Source of the DNA: Ardenticatenaceae bacterium
Lineage (GTDB): Bacteria > Chloroflexota > Anaerolineae > Promineifilales > Promineifilaceae
DNA length: 64,000 nucleotides
Assembly: GCA_020634235.1 (NCBI GenBank)
Contig: JACKCB010000003.1
Location: forward strand, 236,594 to 300,593
Reading direction: 5' to 3'
Part shown: positions 34,627 through 43,766 of the stretch, in pieces
Numbering within the stretch: position 1 is the stretch's first letter
Layout of the letters: each line of letters begins with the position of its first letter
The notes under the pieces: generated by a model
What the model saw: only the letters and a program-made list of their open reading frames with translations
Told to the model about the DNA's origin: nothing
Database searches by the model: none
Program-made: the position numbers and the translations under genes

Positions 34627-35115
34627 CAGACTGGCGCGGGAGCCAAAGCTGGGGGCTGGCGACAGAGGAGCATCGGCGGCCGGTTTCACCAACGTTGCGG
34701 CTCTTACATCTGCTCACGCGCCACGCCCGCTCCGGCACATAGTACGAATTACGTATGGAGCCAGGTTGCTTGCGCCCCCATACCCGGCTAAAATCCACGC
34801 CATTCCATGGGTAATCATTTGCTGCCCCCGGCCGGGGGCCAGGGTCGAGCATGAAGACAACACAAAACGAGTGCGCACCAGGACACCACCATTCACAACA
34901 CGCCAACCCCATCGCACCCCCAAGCCCCTCCGCCCCAGGCAGCGCAGGCTGTGTCTGTGCCGGCGATAGTCCGTTTGGCTCATGACCGGGCGTCGAAATC
35001 CCACACCTTCGTTGTCACCCGATGAGATGAATTGCCCCAGAAAATGCGTTGGCAGTGGCTGGCGCCCCAAATCGCCAACGGTGTCCTACCGGCGGCCATA
35101 TTGTAGGAGAGATGC
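34627..35115. other. 489-base intergenic region, nothing recognised
   Basis: Only small out-of-frame reading frames occur. It contains one 16-bp palindrome built on the iterated decamer (near 34829) and an AGGAG at its end for the subtilase gene. I searched for tRNA and riboswitch features and saw none. Confidence 0.6.
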
Positions 35116-36999
35116 ATGCGAAAGTTACTGGTTGTTTTAGCGGTTCTGTTAGTTGTTTTCATGGCGAGCATCTGGCTGGTGGGCACCGCCCCGGCCGGGA
35201 TCGCCGCCGACTGGGAAACCAAGGTCGATCCCTGGGTAATGACCACCGCCCGCAGCGAAGGCCAGACCGAGTTCCTGGTTTACCTGGACGCCCAGGCCGA
35301 CCTGAGCGGGGCAGACGCCCTGACCAGCAAGCTGGAAAAAGGCACCTACGTCTATGAGCGGCTAACCGAAATCGCCGCCCGCACCCAGCCCGCGGTCACC
35401 ACCCAGCTAGACGCTCTGGGCGTGACCTATCGCCCCTATTGGGTCGTCAACGCCATCTGGGTACGCGCCGACCTGTCCGTCGTCCAGGCCATGGCCAGCC
35501 GCGCCGATGTCGCCCACATCTACGCCAACCCCACCGTCAAGATGGAATTCCCGGCCGCCGAACTGCTGGCCACCCAATCACCCGACACCATCGAATGGAA
35601 CATTCTGAAAGTGCAGGCCCCCGACGTCTGGGCCGCTGGCGTAACCGGCCAGGGCGCCGTCATTGGCGGCCAGGACACCGGCTACGATTGGACCCATCCC
35701 GCGCTGCAAGACCAATATCGCGGCTGGAACGGTGTCACCGCTGACCACAACTACCAGTGGCACGATGCCATTCACAGCGGCGGCGGCGTTTGCGGCCCCA
35801 ACTCCTCTGAACCATGCGACGACCACAGCCACGGCACGCACACCATGGGCACCATGGTCGGCGATGACGGTGGCAGCAACCAGATTGGTATGGCCCCCGG
35901 CGCCAGGTGGATTGGCTGCCGCAACATGGACCAGGGCAACGGCACCCCCACAACCTACATGGAATGCTACCAATGGTTCATCGCCCCCACCGACCTGAAC
36001 AACCAGAACCCCGACCCGGCGATGGCCCCCGACGTAATCAACAACTCCTGGGGCTGTCCGGTTAGCGAAGGCTGCACCGACCCGAACATCTTGCTGTCCA
36101 CGGTCCAGGCCGTGCGCGCCGCCGGCATTGTCACCGTTCACTCGGCCGGCAACAGCGGTTCCGGCTGCAGCAGCGTCGACACCCCGTCGGCCATCTACGA
36201 CGAGAGCTTCTCCGTGGGATCCACCACCAGCACCGATGCCATCTCCAGCTTCAGCAGCCGCGGCCCCGTTACCGTAGACGGCAGCAACCGGCTCAAGCCA
36301 GACATCTCGGCCCCCGGCTCCAGCGTGCGCTCCAGCGTGCCCGGTGGCGGCTACTCTGTCTTCAGCGGCACCAGCATGGCCGGGCCGCACGTGGCCGGAC
36401 TGGTTGGGCTAATTGTCTCGGCCGAACCCTCACTGGCGGGTAACGTTGCCGCAATTGAGACCCTGATCCAGGATACGGCCGTGCAGTTGACCAGCACGCA
36501 AGAATGCGGCGGCATTCCCGGCAGCCAGATCCCCAACAACACCTTCGGCTATGGCCGGATCAATGCCCTGGCCGCCTACAACGCCCTGTTCGAAGTGCCC
36601 CACACCATTGGTATGGAGAAGACGGCGTCGGCAACCAGCGTGATGGTAGGCGATGTGCTGACCTATACCCTGGCAGTGTCGCACAGCCACCCAACCGACC
36701 CAACCTACAATGTGGTCATTACGGACGTTATCCCGGCCGGGACAACGCTCGTTACCGCCACCCTACCCTTCACCCAGGTGGGCGATGAGATTCGCTGGGA
36801 CCTGAACGAGTTGGCGGCCAACGACACCTGGGCGGTGCAGTTGGTGGTCCAGGTAACCGAGGAGGCCGGCGCGCAGGTTATCAACAGCGATTACGGCGTG
36901 CGCAGCGACGAGGTGGCCTTTGTAGGCGGCCCGCCGGTGAGCACCGATGTCATCGCCGAGCCGACCTACGAAATCTTCCTTCCTTTCCTGCACCAGTAG
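35116..36999 (+). CDS. Secreted subtilisin-like serine protease (S8) with DUF11 tail
   Basis: A 627-residue exported protease. Residues 1-30 are a signal peptide with an AxA-like end. A propeptide (I9-like) spans ~45-140. The catalytic domain has Asp187 (GGQDTGYDWTHP), His239 (HSHGTHT) and Ser420 (FSGTSMAGPHVAG), so the triad is complete. A DUF11-type repeat follows (MEKTASATSVMVGDVLTYTLAV, ~500-600). The C-terminus ends PTYEIFLPFLHQ, a hydrophobic tail like that ending many Chloroflexota secreted proteins. It digests extracellular protein. AGGAG precedes ATG 35116. Confidence 0.92.
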   Translation: MRKLLVVLAVLLVVFMASIWLVGTAPAGIAADWETKVDPWVMTTARSEGQTEFLVYLDAQADLSGADALTSKLEKGTYVYERLTEIAARTQPAVTTQLDALGVTYRPYWVVNAIWVRADLSVVQAMASRADVAHIYANPTVKMEFPAAELLATQSPDTIEWNILKVQAPDVWAAGVTGQGAVIGGQDTGYDWTHPALQDQYRGWNGVTADHNYQWHDAIHSGGGVCGPNSSEPCDDHSHGTHTMGTMVGDDGGSNQIGMAPGARWIGCRNMDQGNGTPTTYMECYQWFIAPTDLNNQNPDPAMAPDVINNSWGCPVSEGCTDPNILLSTVQAVRAAGIVTVHSAGNSGSGCSSVDTPSAIYDESFSVGSTTSTDAISSFSSRGPVTVDGSNRLKPDISAPGSSVRSSVPGGGYSVFSGTSMAGPHVAGLVGLIVSAEPSLAGNVAAIETLIQDTAVQLTSTQECGGIPGSQIPNNTFGYGRINALAAYNALFEVPHTIGMEKTASATSVMVGDVLTYTLAVSHSHPTDPTYNVVITDVIPAGTTLVTATLPFTQVGDEIRWDLNELAANDTWAVQLVVQVTEEAGAQVINSDYGVRSDEVAFVGGPPVSTDVIAEPTYEIFLPFLHQ

Positions 37000-37023
37000 C
37001 CGTAACCCGGCCGGGAGGCTGCA

Positions 37024-37926
37024 ATGAAACGTGCCGTCAGCGTAAGTCTGGGCAGTTCCAAACGGGACAAACAAGTAGAAGTCACCCTGCTGGGCGAAAC
37101 AGTGGTCATTGAACGGCGCGGCACCGACGGCGACGTCGACCGCGCCACTGCCCTGTTCACCGAGCTAGATGGCCAGGTAGACGCCTTTGGCGTCGGCGGC
37201 ATTGACCTCTGGATCGAACTGGAGCAGCACAAATACCCCATCTACGCCGCGCACAAGCTGGTCAAGAATGTACGGCAAACGCCCATCGTCGATGGCAGCG
37301 GCCTGAAAAACACTCTGGAGCGGGGCGTCGTGGATGCCCTGATCGAGACGTTGGGGCCGGCGTATGGCTCCGGCCGGGTGATGCTCACCGCCGCTGTCGA
37401 CCGTTATGGCATGACCCTGGCCTTCTACGAGCATGGCTACGACGTGGTCTGCGCCGATTTCATGTTTGGACTGGGCATCCCCATCCCCATCCGCCGGCTT
37501 GGCACCGTCAAACTGGTTGGCCGGCTGCTGCTGCCCATCATCGGGCGGCTGCCCATCAGCGTCCTCTACCCTACCGGGTCCAAGCAAGAGGAGATCGTGC
37601 CCAAATACACCAAATGGTACGATTGGGCCAACGTCATCGCCGGCGACTGCCACTACATCAAGCGCCACATGCCCCCCACCCTGACCAACAAGGTGATCGT
37701 GACCAACACCACCACGGAAGAGGACATGGCCCTGTTCCGGCAGCGTGGCGTGCGCTACGTCCTTACCACCACGCCGCAGCTCCAGGGACGCTCCTTCGGC
37801 ACCAACATGATGGAAGCCGCCCTCACCGCCATTGCTGGCAAGAAGCGTCCGCTCACCTACTCGGAACTAAACGAGATGCTGCAGACCCTGGCGCTCAAGC
37901 CAACCGTGCACGACCTTAGCCAGTGA
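37024..37926 (+). CDS. Conserved protein, family often labelled quinate 5-dehydrogenase
   Basis: A 300-residue protein starting MKRAVSVSLGSSKRDKQVEV. From memory, similar proteins are labelled quinate 5-dehydrogenase in automatic annotation, but no Rossmann GxGxxG or shikimate-dehydrogenase signature is visible, so I do not assert that activity. Two conserved-looking blocks are GTDGDVDRATALFTELDGQVDAFGVGGIDL and YVLTTTPQLQGRSFGTNMMEA. One copy of the iterated decamer, 16 bases before the ATG, also supplies the GGGAGG Shine-Dalgarno. It may pair with the downstream nucleotidyltransferase. Function unknown. Confidence 0.7.
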   Translation: MKRAVSVSLGSSKRDKQVEVTLLGETVVIERRGTDGDVDRATALFTELDGQVDAFGVGGIDLWIELEQHKYPIYAAHKLVKNVRQTPIVDGSGLKNTLERGVVDALIETLGPAYGSGRVMLTAAVDRYGMTLAFYEHGYDVVCADFMFGLGIPIPIRRLGTVKLVGRLLLPIIGRLPISVLYPTGSKQEEIVPKYTKWYDWANVIAGDCHYIKRHMPPTLTNKVIVTNTTTEEDMALFRQRGVRYVLTTTPQLQGRSFGTNMMEAALTAIAGKKRPLTYSELNEMLQTLALKPTVHDLSQ

Positions 37927-38034
37927 GACAGTTGCGGGAATGCTCGCAACGTCTCAAAAATCACCTGGCAGCCAGCCCTGGGCAAGCTGGCTGCCAGGTC
38001 CAGGTTCTGATCTGCGCTGCCTCTTGCGCAGCAT
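37925..38034 (+). other. Three consecutive hairpins between two genes
   Basis: An 11-bp stem with one bulge (37925-37955), a perfect 14-bp stem with a 9-base loop (37963-37976 with 37986-37999) and a 6-bp stem near 38013-38032 follow one another in the gap before the nucleotidyltransferase gene. None is followed by a T-run on the plus strand. They may stabilise or attenuate mRNA. Confidence 0.5.
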
Positions 38035-38060
38035 AACAGGCATTATCAGGAGCGAAAGCA

Positions 38061-38831
38061 ATGGACTGTGCTGTGTTGGCCGGCGGACGGCCAAAACCGG
38101 AAGATCCTATCTATGAGCTAACCCAGGGTAGAGCGAAAGCGTTCATTCCCATGGGTTCGCGCACCATGCTGGAACGCGTGGTAGATGCACTGGAAGACGC
38201 CCAGTGTGTTGATGACGTGCTCATCGTGGGGCTAACCGAGGAAGAAGCGGAAGGGCTAACCTTCCACCGGCCGGTCTCCTTTTCGCCCGACCACGGCAGC
38301 CTGGTGGCCAATGCGCGGGCCGGGCTGAACTGGGGCGCCACCCACCGGCCGGGAGCAACCGAAATGCTGCTGGTCTCCTCAGACATCCCCCTCATTACCG
38401 GCAAGATCGTCGACGAGCATGTTGACGCCTGCCGCCCTTTCGATTACCTGGGCTACTACACCCTGGTCACCCGCGAGACCATGGAAAAGCGCTTTCCCCA
38501 CTCCAACCGTACCTTTGTCAAGCTAAAAGATGCCGAGATCGCCGGCGGTGACCTGTCGGTATTGCAGTTGCGCATCCTGGAAACCGGCGACGACCTGTGG
38601 GAAGCGCTGACCAATGCCCGCAAACATGCCTGGCAGTTGGCGCGCATTGTGGGCCTGCCCTTCCTCATCAAATTTCTGTTCCGGCGCATCGGTACGGCCG
38701 ACATCGAAGCCACCGCCCAACGCATGTTGGGCAGCCCAGTCAAGGTGATCTTCTCGCCCCACGCCGAAACGGCCATGGATGCCGACAAACCACACCAGGT
38801 CCTACTCCTGCAGCAGGAGTTCAATCGTTGA
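38061..38831 (+). CDS. MobA-like nucleotidyltransferase domain protein
   Basis: A 256-residue protein with the NTP-transferase start VLAGGRP...GRAKAFIPMGSRTMLERVVDAL (the G-rich loop plus activating Lys) and a metal-binding Asp in LLVSSDIPLITGK (near residue 112). These enzymes link NTPs to sugars or molybdopterin. A 256-residue length and the C-terminal helical tail (ARKHAWQLARIVGLPFLIKFLF) are unlike MobA; sugar-phosphate, coenzyme F420 or phospholipid precursors are alternatives. AGGAG precedes the ATG. Confidence 0.75.
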   Translation: MDCAVLAGGRPKPEDPIYELTQGRAKAFIPMGSRTMLERVVDALEDAQCVDDVLIVGLTEEEAEGLTFHRPVSFSPDHGSLVANARAGLNWGATHRPGATEMLLVSSDIPLITGKIVDEHVDACRPFDYLGYYTLVTRETMEKRFPHSNRTFVKLKDAEIAGGDLSVLQLRILETGDDLWEALTNARKHAWQLARIVGLPFLIKFLFRRIGTADIEATAQRMLGSPVKVIFSPHAETAMDADKPHQVLLLQQEFNR

Positions 38832-38876
38832 AATAGCGCAGCTGCGGGCGGTGAGGCGCAGATCACACAAGTCAAG

Positions 38877-38905
38877 TTGAATAGTTGCGGCGCACAGATT
38901 AGAAT
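38877..38905 (+). promoter_or_regulatory. Promoter of histidine kinase gene, leaderless-type
   Basis: TTGAAT (38877-38882), a 17-base spacer and TAGAAT (38900-38905) are followed by 8 bases and ATG 38914, with no Shine-Dalgarno. Confidence 0.6.
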
Positions 38906-38913
38906 ACCACCCT

Positions 38914-41541
38914 ATGAATGAACTTCGGGATATTCCCATCTCCAACCGAGACGCCGAGCGCCTATACGTCTTGTACAGGATCAACGACATCCTCAAGAAG
39001 GTTGTTGGCGAGGGGTTAGACATCGACCAGGCCCTACCGGAGGTAGTGCGCGTTGCCCATGAAGCACTGCAGGCTGCTTCAGGCAGCATCATTGTGATTG
39101 ATGAGGCGTACAACATACAGCACCATTGGCTCATCGACAACGATGGCCTGCGAGAAGACTCCGAAGAGTTCCTGGAGAAAGTGGTGCGCAGCGGCCTTTT
39201 TGGCTGGACGGTGCACACGCAGCAGCAAGCTATTGTGCACGACTCGTCGACTGATGCGCGCTGGCTAAACCGGCCGGGGCAAAAACCCACTATCTGCTCA
39301 GCCATCTGCGTGCCCATCATCATTCGCAATCGCTCCATCGGGGCAATTACCATGACCCGGCCGGGGAAGAAGCAATTCTCCGAAGACGACCTGAGCCTGC
39401 TAGACAACATCGCCAACCTGGCCGCCAGCACCATCGAAAGCGCCCGGCTTTACCAGGAAAGCCAGCGGCGCACCGCCGACCTGGCCGCCCTGGTGCGCGC
39501 CACCGCCATCATCTCCACCAGCCTGGAAGCAGAAACCCTGCTGGCTAACGTGGCCGAGCAGATCTGCCGCTTTGCACAGGCCGAAGGCTGCGCCATCCTG
39601 GACTGGGACCCACAAACCCTCACCGTAACCCGGCGCGCCCTCTACCTGACCGAAAACACGCCCAACGAAACCAAGACGCGCACCCACTTCCATCTGGAAG
39701 ACTACGCCCTCACCCGGCAAGTGCTGGAACGGTTCGAGCCGGTCCAACTCGCCGATGACGACCTGTCCCGGTCAAACCTGGCCGAACACAACTTCATGCG
39801 CCAGGCGGGAATCAAATCCCTGCTCATGATCCCCATGCTCGCCAAAGAGCGCGCCATCAGTTTGGCCGAGATCATGCACTTCAGCCAGGCGCGCCACTTC
39901 TGGCGTGAAGAGATCAGCCTGCTGCAAACGCTGGCCAACCAGGCCGCGGTGGCCATTGAAAATGCCGACCTGTACGCCAACGCGCAGCGCCAGCTCCAGG
40001 TGATGCAGTTACTGAATGAGGCCAGCAAAGTCATCAACTCCACCCTGGACACCAGCCAGATCATGCAATCCCTGCTGACGCACATGAACGAGCTGCTGAA
40101 TGCTGAGGCCATTTCAATCGCCTTGCTGGATCGGCAAACAAATCAACTGGTCTATGAGGTGGCCGAAGGCCCCGGCCGGGAAAAAATCATCGGCATGCGC
40201 CTGCCCTCCAACCAGGGCGTCTCCGGCTGGGTTGCCCACAACGCCGTGCCCGCCCTGGTCCCCGATACCAGCAAAGACCCCCGCTTCCTGCAGTCAGTCG
40301 ATCATGAGACCGGCTACGTGACCCAGGCCATTATCTGCGCCCCGGTGCAGGCCAAAGGAGAGGTCATGGGTACCATCCAGGCCATCAATCCCCGCACCGG
40401 CCGCTTTAGCGATGAAGACCTGCGCCTGCTAACAAACCTGGCCAACCTGGCCAGTAGCGCCCTGGCCAACGCCCAACAATACCAGCGCACCCAAAGCGCC
40501 GAAGCACGCTATTTGGGCCTGTTTGAAGACAGCGTTAACCCCATACTCCTCACCGACGCCAGCGGCCACATCGTAGAGGCCAACCGGCGCGCCCACAATT
40601 TTCTCGGTTACGCAGCCGGTGAACTACACGGCGTGGCCATCGCCGACCTACACACCATGGGCACCGCCCTGCAAGATGCCCTCAACCTGCTGTCCGGCAT
40701 CGATCCAAACGAGGTCCACGTCTTCCACAGCAAGGCCATCACCAAGAGCGACCACCTGATCCCGGTCGCCATCTACGCCAAACACACCGCCTTCCAGGGC
40801 ATCGAACTGGGGCAATGGATCTTCCGCGATATCTCCCAGCAGGTAGAGCTGGAAGAGATGCGCGATGACCTCACGGCTATGCTCGTCCACGACCTGCAAA
40901 GCCCGCTGGGCAACGTCATCGCCAGCCTGGAACTGCTCAGCGGCGAAATTCCGCCAGGAGCAGGGCCGATGGTTCCCGCCATCCTGGACATCGCCATCCG
41001 CAGCAGCCGTCGCCTGCAAATCCTCATCCGCTCGCTGCTAGACATCAATCACCTGGAGGCCGGCAACACTATCAGGAATCAAACGCCGGCCAGCCTGCCC
41101 AGGCTCGTAGCTGAAGCCGCAGAGACCATCGAGCCAACGCTGGCACGGCGCAGCATTGGCCTGGTCAACAACATTCCCGAGGACCTGCCCGACGTGCTGG
41201 TGGACGAAGACATGATCCGGCGCGTCATCATCAATTTGCTGGACAACGCCGTCAAGTACTCACCGGAGAATCGGAGCATCACCGTGTCCGCTGCCTACCT
41301 GGCCGACATGAATCAGGTGCTGGTGTGTGTCAGCGACCAGGGCAAGGGAATTCCGCCGGAATACCGCAAGACGGTTTTCGAGAAGTTCCGGCGTATCGAG
41401 GGTAAGCAGATGCCACGCGGCATTGGTCTTGGCCTGGCGTTTTGCCGCATCGCTGTAGAGGCACACGGCGGCCGGATTGAGGTTGAGGATGCCCCGGAGG
41501 GCGGCGCGCAGTTCTGCTTCACGCTGCCGGTAGCCGGGTAA
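38914..41541 (+). CDS. Sensor histidine kinase with three GAF domains and a PAS domain
   Basis: An 875-residue kinase without membrane helices, so a cytoplasmic sensor. GAF domains are at ~25-170, 190-350 and 365-525, a PAS domain at ~535-645, the phosphoacceptor helix with His in MLVHDLQSPLGNV near residue 659, and a HATPase domain with N box NLLDNAVKYSPENR, G1 box SDQGKGIPPEYRKTVFEKF and G2 box GIGLGLAF. The ligands of the GAF units are unknown. No response regulator gene is adjacent, so it is an orphan; the downstream genes are unrelated. Confidence 0.92.
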   Translation: MNELRDIPISNRDAERLYVLYRINDILKKVVGEGLDIDQALPEVVRVAHEALQAASGSIIVIDEAYNIQHHWLIDNDGLREDSEEFLEKVVRSGLFGWTVHTQQQAIVHDSSTDARWLNRPGQKPTICSAICVPIIIRNRSIGAITMTRPGKKQFSEDDLSLLDNIANLAASTIESARLYQESQRRTADLAALVRATAIISTSLEAETLLANVAEQICRFAQAEGCAILDWDPQTLTVTRRALYLTENTPNETKTRTHFHLEDYALTRQVLERFEPVQLADDDLSRSNLAEHNFMRQAGIKSLLMIPMLAKERAISLAEIMHFSQARHFWREEISLLQTLANQAAVAIENADLYANAQRQLQVMQLLNEASKVINSTLDTSQIMQSLLTHMNELLNAEAISIALLDRQTNQLVYEVAEGPGREKIIGMRLPSNQGVSGWVAHNAVPALVPDTSKDPRFLQSVDHETGYVTQAIICAPVQAKGEVMGTIQAINPRTGRFSDEDLRLLTNLANLASSALANAQQYQRTQSAEARYLGLFEDSVNPILLTDASGHIVEANRRAHNFLGYAAGELHGVAIADLHTMGTALQDALNLLSGIDPNEVHVFHSKAITKSDHLIPVAIYAKHTAFQGIELGQWIFRDISQQVELEEMRDDLTAMLVHDLQSPLGNVIASLELLSGEIPPGAGPMVPAILDIAIRSSRRLQILIRSLLDINHLEAGNTIRNQTPASLPRLVAEAAETIEPTLARRSIGLVNNIPEDLPDVLVDEDMIRRVIINLLDNAVKYSPENRSITVSAAYLADMNQVLVCVSDQGKGIPPEYRKTVFEKFRRIEGKQMPRGIGLGLAFCRIAVEAHGGRIEVEDAPEGGAQFCFTLPVAG

Positions 41542-41573
41542 TAGGCACAGCCCACCGCCCCAAGGCCAGATTT

Positions 41574-42797
41574 ATGACCACAACACGCAAATACTATCAG
41601 GATTCCTACACCACCAGGTTCCAGGCACGAATTGTGGAACATTTCCCGGCCGGGGAAGAACAGCAGATCGGGCTGGTTCTCGACGCCACCTATTTCTATC
41701 CCTCTTCCGGCGGCCAACCCCACGATTTGGGCCAGATTCAGGGCCTCCCCGTCACCGACGTCTACATCCGCGAAGCCGACCAGGCGATTGTTCACGTTGT
41801 CACCGGCCAGATATGGCAGGACCAGGTCACTGCCGAGATCAACCGGGAGCGCCGCTTTGACCACATGCAAAACCACACCGGGCAGCACATCCTATCCCAG
41901 GCCTTTCTCCAGACCAGCGAGGCCGAGACGGTCAGCTTCCACATGAGCGGCGATTCAGCCACCATCGATCTGCACACCGCCAACCTCAGCGGCACACAGG
42001 TCCAGCAAGCCGAAACCCTGGCCAACCGCGTCATCTGGCAGAACCGGCCGGTAACCGCCCGCATGGTACCGCAAACCGAAGCAGAGCAGCTCAACGTACG
42101 CAAGCTGCCACCCATCAACGGCACCCACTATCGCCTTATCGACATTGACGGCTTTGACCTGACCGCCTGCGGCGGCACCCATGTCGCCCACACCGGCGAG
42201 GTTGGGCTGCTCAAAATCATCAAGCTAGAGAAACGCCGCGAACAACTGCGCGTGGCGTTTGTGTGCGGCCGCCGGGCGCTGCAAGATTACCGGGCCAAAA
42301 ACAGCATCATCAACAAGCTGGCCACCAGTTTCACCACCAGCTATACCGAGCTGGAAAACGCCGTTGAGAAACAGCGCGGCGAACTGAAACAGGTCCAAAA
42401 GCAGCTCAAGAAACAGCAAGGCCTCTTGCTGGCCTATGAGCAAGCCCATCTGCTGCATAACAGCAAACGTACCGGCCGGGCCACCATCATCTGCCAGGCC
42501 TTCGCCGACCGCGATGTGAACGACCTTCGCCAACTAGCCCGCGCCCTATGCACCCGGCCGGGGGTCATCGTGCTGCTAGGGCTGGCCGGCCCCAATGCCC
42601 AGCTCGTCTTCAGCCGGGCCGTCGACGCACCGGGCGAAATGGGGCAGATCATCAAGCCCGCCCTGCAAGTGCTGGGCACCGCCGCCGGCGGCGGCAGCAG
42701 CAGCTTCGCCCAGGGCGGCGGCCCGCCGGCCGACCTGGACCGCGTACAGCAGGCCCTGGAGCGCGCAGAACGCTTGTTAATGGCCCAACTAAAATGA
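41574..42797 (+). CDS. AlaX-type alanyl-tRNA editing protein with DHHA1 domain
   Basis: A 407-residue stand-alone editing protein. It contains the AlaRS second additional domain with the Zn/editing motifs HTGQHILSQ (near residue 103) and CGGTHV (near 200), then a coiled segment (LENAVEKQRGELKQVQKQLKKQ) and a C-terminal DHHA1 domain ending GGGSSSFAQGGG. This is the long AlaX architecture. It clears Ser or Gly mischarged on tRNA-Ala. No aminoacylation domain is present. It lies 32 bases after the kinase gene and may be read with it. Confidence 0.9.
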   Translation: MTTTRKYYQDSYTTRFQARIVEHFPAGEEQQIGLVLDATYFYPSSGGQPHDLGQIQGLPVTDVYIREADQAIVHVVTGQIWQDQVTAEINRERRFDHMQNHTGQHILSQAFLQTSEAETVSFHMSGDSATIDLHTANLSGTQVQQAETLANRVIWQNRPVTARMVPQTEAEQLNVRKLPPINGTHYRLIDIDGFDLTACGGTHVAHTGEVGLLKIIKLEKRREQLRVAFVCGRRALQDYRAKNSIINKLATSFTTSYTELENAVEKQRGELKQVQKQLKKQQGLLLAYEQAHLLHNSKRTGRATIICQAFADRDVNDLRQLARALCTRPGVIVLLGLAGPNAQLVFSRAVDAPGEMGQIIKPALQVLGTAAGGGSSSFAQGGGPPADLDRVQQALERAERLLMAQLK

Positions 42798-42846
42798 CCC
42801 TGCCCCCCCCGCCACCCCGCCCCGGCCGGGAATCCCTACAAACGCT

Positions 42847-43716
42847 ATGAATCAGATCGCCGAAAAAATCTACGTAGAGACCAATTATCCCGGCGTCAAC
42901 GTTGGCACCATCGTCACCCGCAAAGGACTGATCTGCATCGACACCCCCTCCTTCCCCCGCGATGCCCGCAACTGGTCCACCCGCGTCCACCAGATTCACC
43001 CCTACGCCGTCGAATATCTCGTTCTCTCCGACTTTCACGGCGACCGCATCCTCAACAGCCGCTGGCTCAACGCCGCCATCATCACCCACCAGATCACCGA
43101 AGAGAAACTAAACAGCTACGACAAACGCTATCCCCAAAGCCTGCTCGACAGCCTCATCGCCCGTAATCCCGACTGTGGGCGCGAACTAACCAGCAGCCCC
43201 GTTGAACAACCAGCCCTCAGCTTTGAACATGACCTGACCATCGGCTATGGCCGGCGGATGATCACGCTCCTACACCGGCCGGGGCCCACCAGCGCCACCA
43301 TCTGGGTCCACCTGCCCAACGATGGCGTCCTCTTCACCAGCGACAGCGTCGTCAGCCAGCAGCACCCCCTGCTGGCCCAGGCCAACAGCCGCCAATGGCT
43401 AGACAGCCTCAACGAGCTGCTGCACGACCCACGCTTTGCCGGCGTAGAAACCATCATCCCCGGCCGGGGTCCCGCCGGCGATCTCAGCAGCGTGTTCCCC
43501 ATCATCGACTACCTCACCGAAATGCGCCAGACCGTCCACGCCCATCTACAAGCCGGCAACCCGCGCGAACAAGTCGGCCCCGGCAACATCGCCCGCTTCC
43601 TACACCAATTCCCCCTCAACCAATGGCCCCGCGACTGGGTAGAAAAACAGATACGCCTCAGTTTGGAACATCTCTACGATGAGCTAAAATCAGAGGCAGC
43701 ACACCAGCCTGAATAA
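42847..43716 (+). CDS. MBL-fold protein with degraded metal site
   Basis: A 289-residue metallo-beta-lactamase-fold protein. Fold landmarks are intact (NVGTIVTRKGLICIDTPS; LVLSDFHGDRI; GVLFTSDSVV; ETIIPGRGPAG), but the metal ligands are not: the HxHxDH motif reads DFHGDR, the later His of the GHTxGS motif is lost (RPGPTSATI), and the His of PGHGP is Arg. It is therefore probably not a dimetal hydrolase; a binding or regulatory role, or a different chemistry, is likely. It follows the AlaX gene by 49 bases. Length and reading frame are undamaged, so it is not decaying. Confidence 0.8.
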   Translation: MNQIAEKIYVETNYPGVNVGTIVTRKGLICIDTPSFPRDARNWSTRVHQIHPYAVEYLVLSDFHGDRILNSRWLNAAIITHQITEEKLNSYDKRYPQSLLDSLIARNPDCGRELTSSPVEQPALSFEHDLTIGYGRRMITLLHRPGPTSATIWVHLPNDGVLFTSDSVVSQQHPLLAQANSRQWLDSLNELLHDPRFAGVETIIPGRGPAGDLSSVFPIIDYLTEMRQTVHAHLQAGNPREQVGPGNIARFLHQFPLNQWPRDWVEKQIRLSLEHLYDELKSEAAHQPE

Positions 43717-43766
43717 AGCACCAGCCAACCATTGGCGTTTATTACTATCTTGCCAGGAGAGAAGAG

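Noticed and set aside
33055..34692. A 545-codon open frame opposite the L,D-transpeptidase
   Set aside because: No recognisable domain and a Gly/Val-rich biased composition; the plus frame has LysM and YkuD motifs.
34627..35115. A riboswitch or small RNA in the long gap before the protease gene
   Set aside because: No known riboswitch consensus, T-run or strong stem was seen; only a short palindrome containing the decamer.
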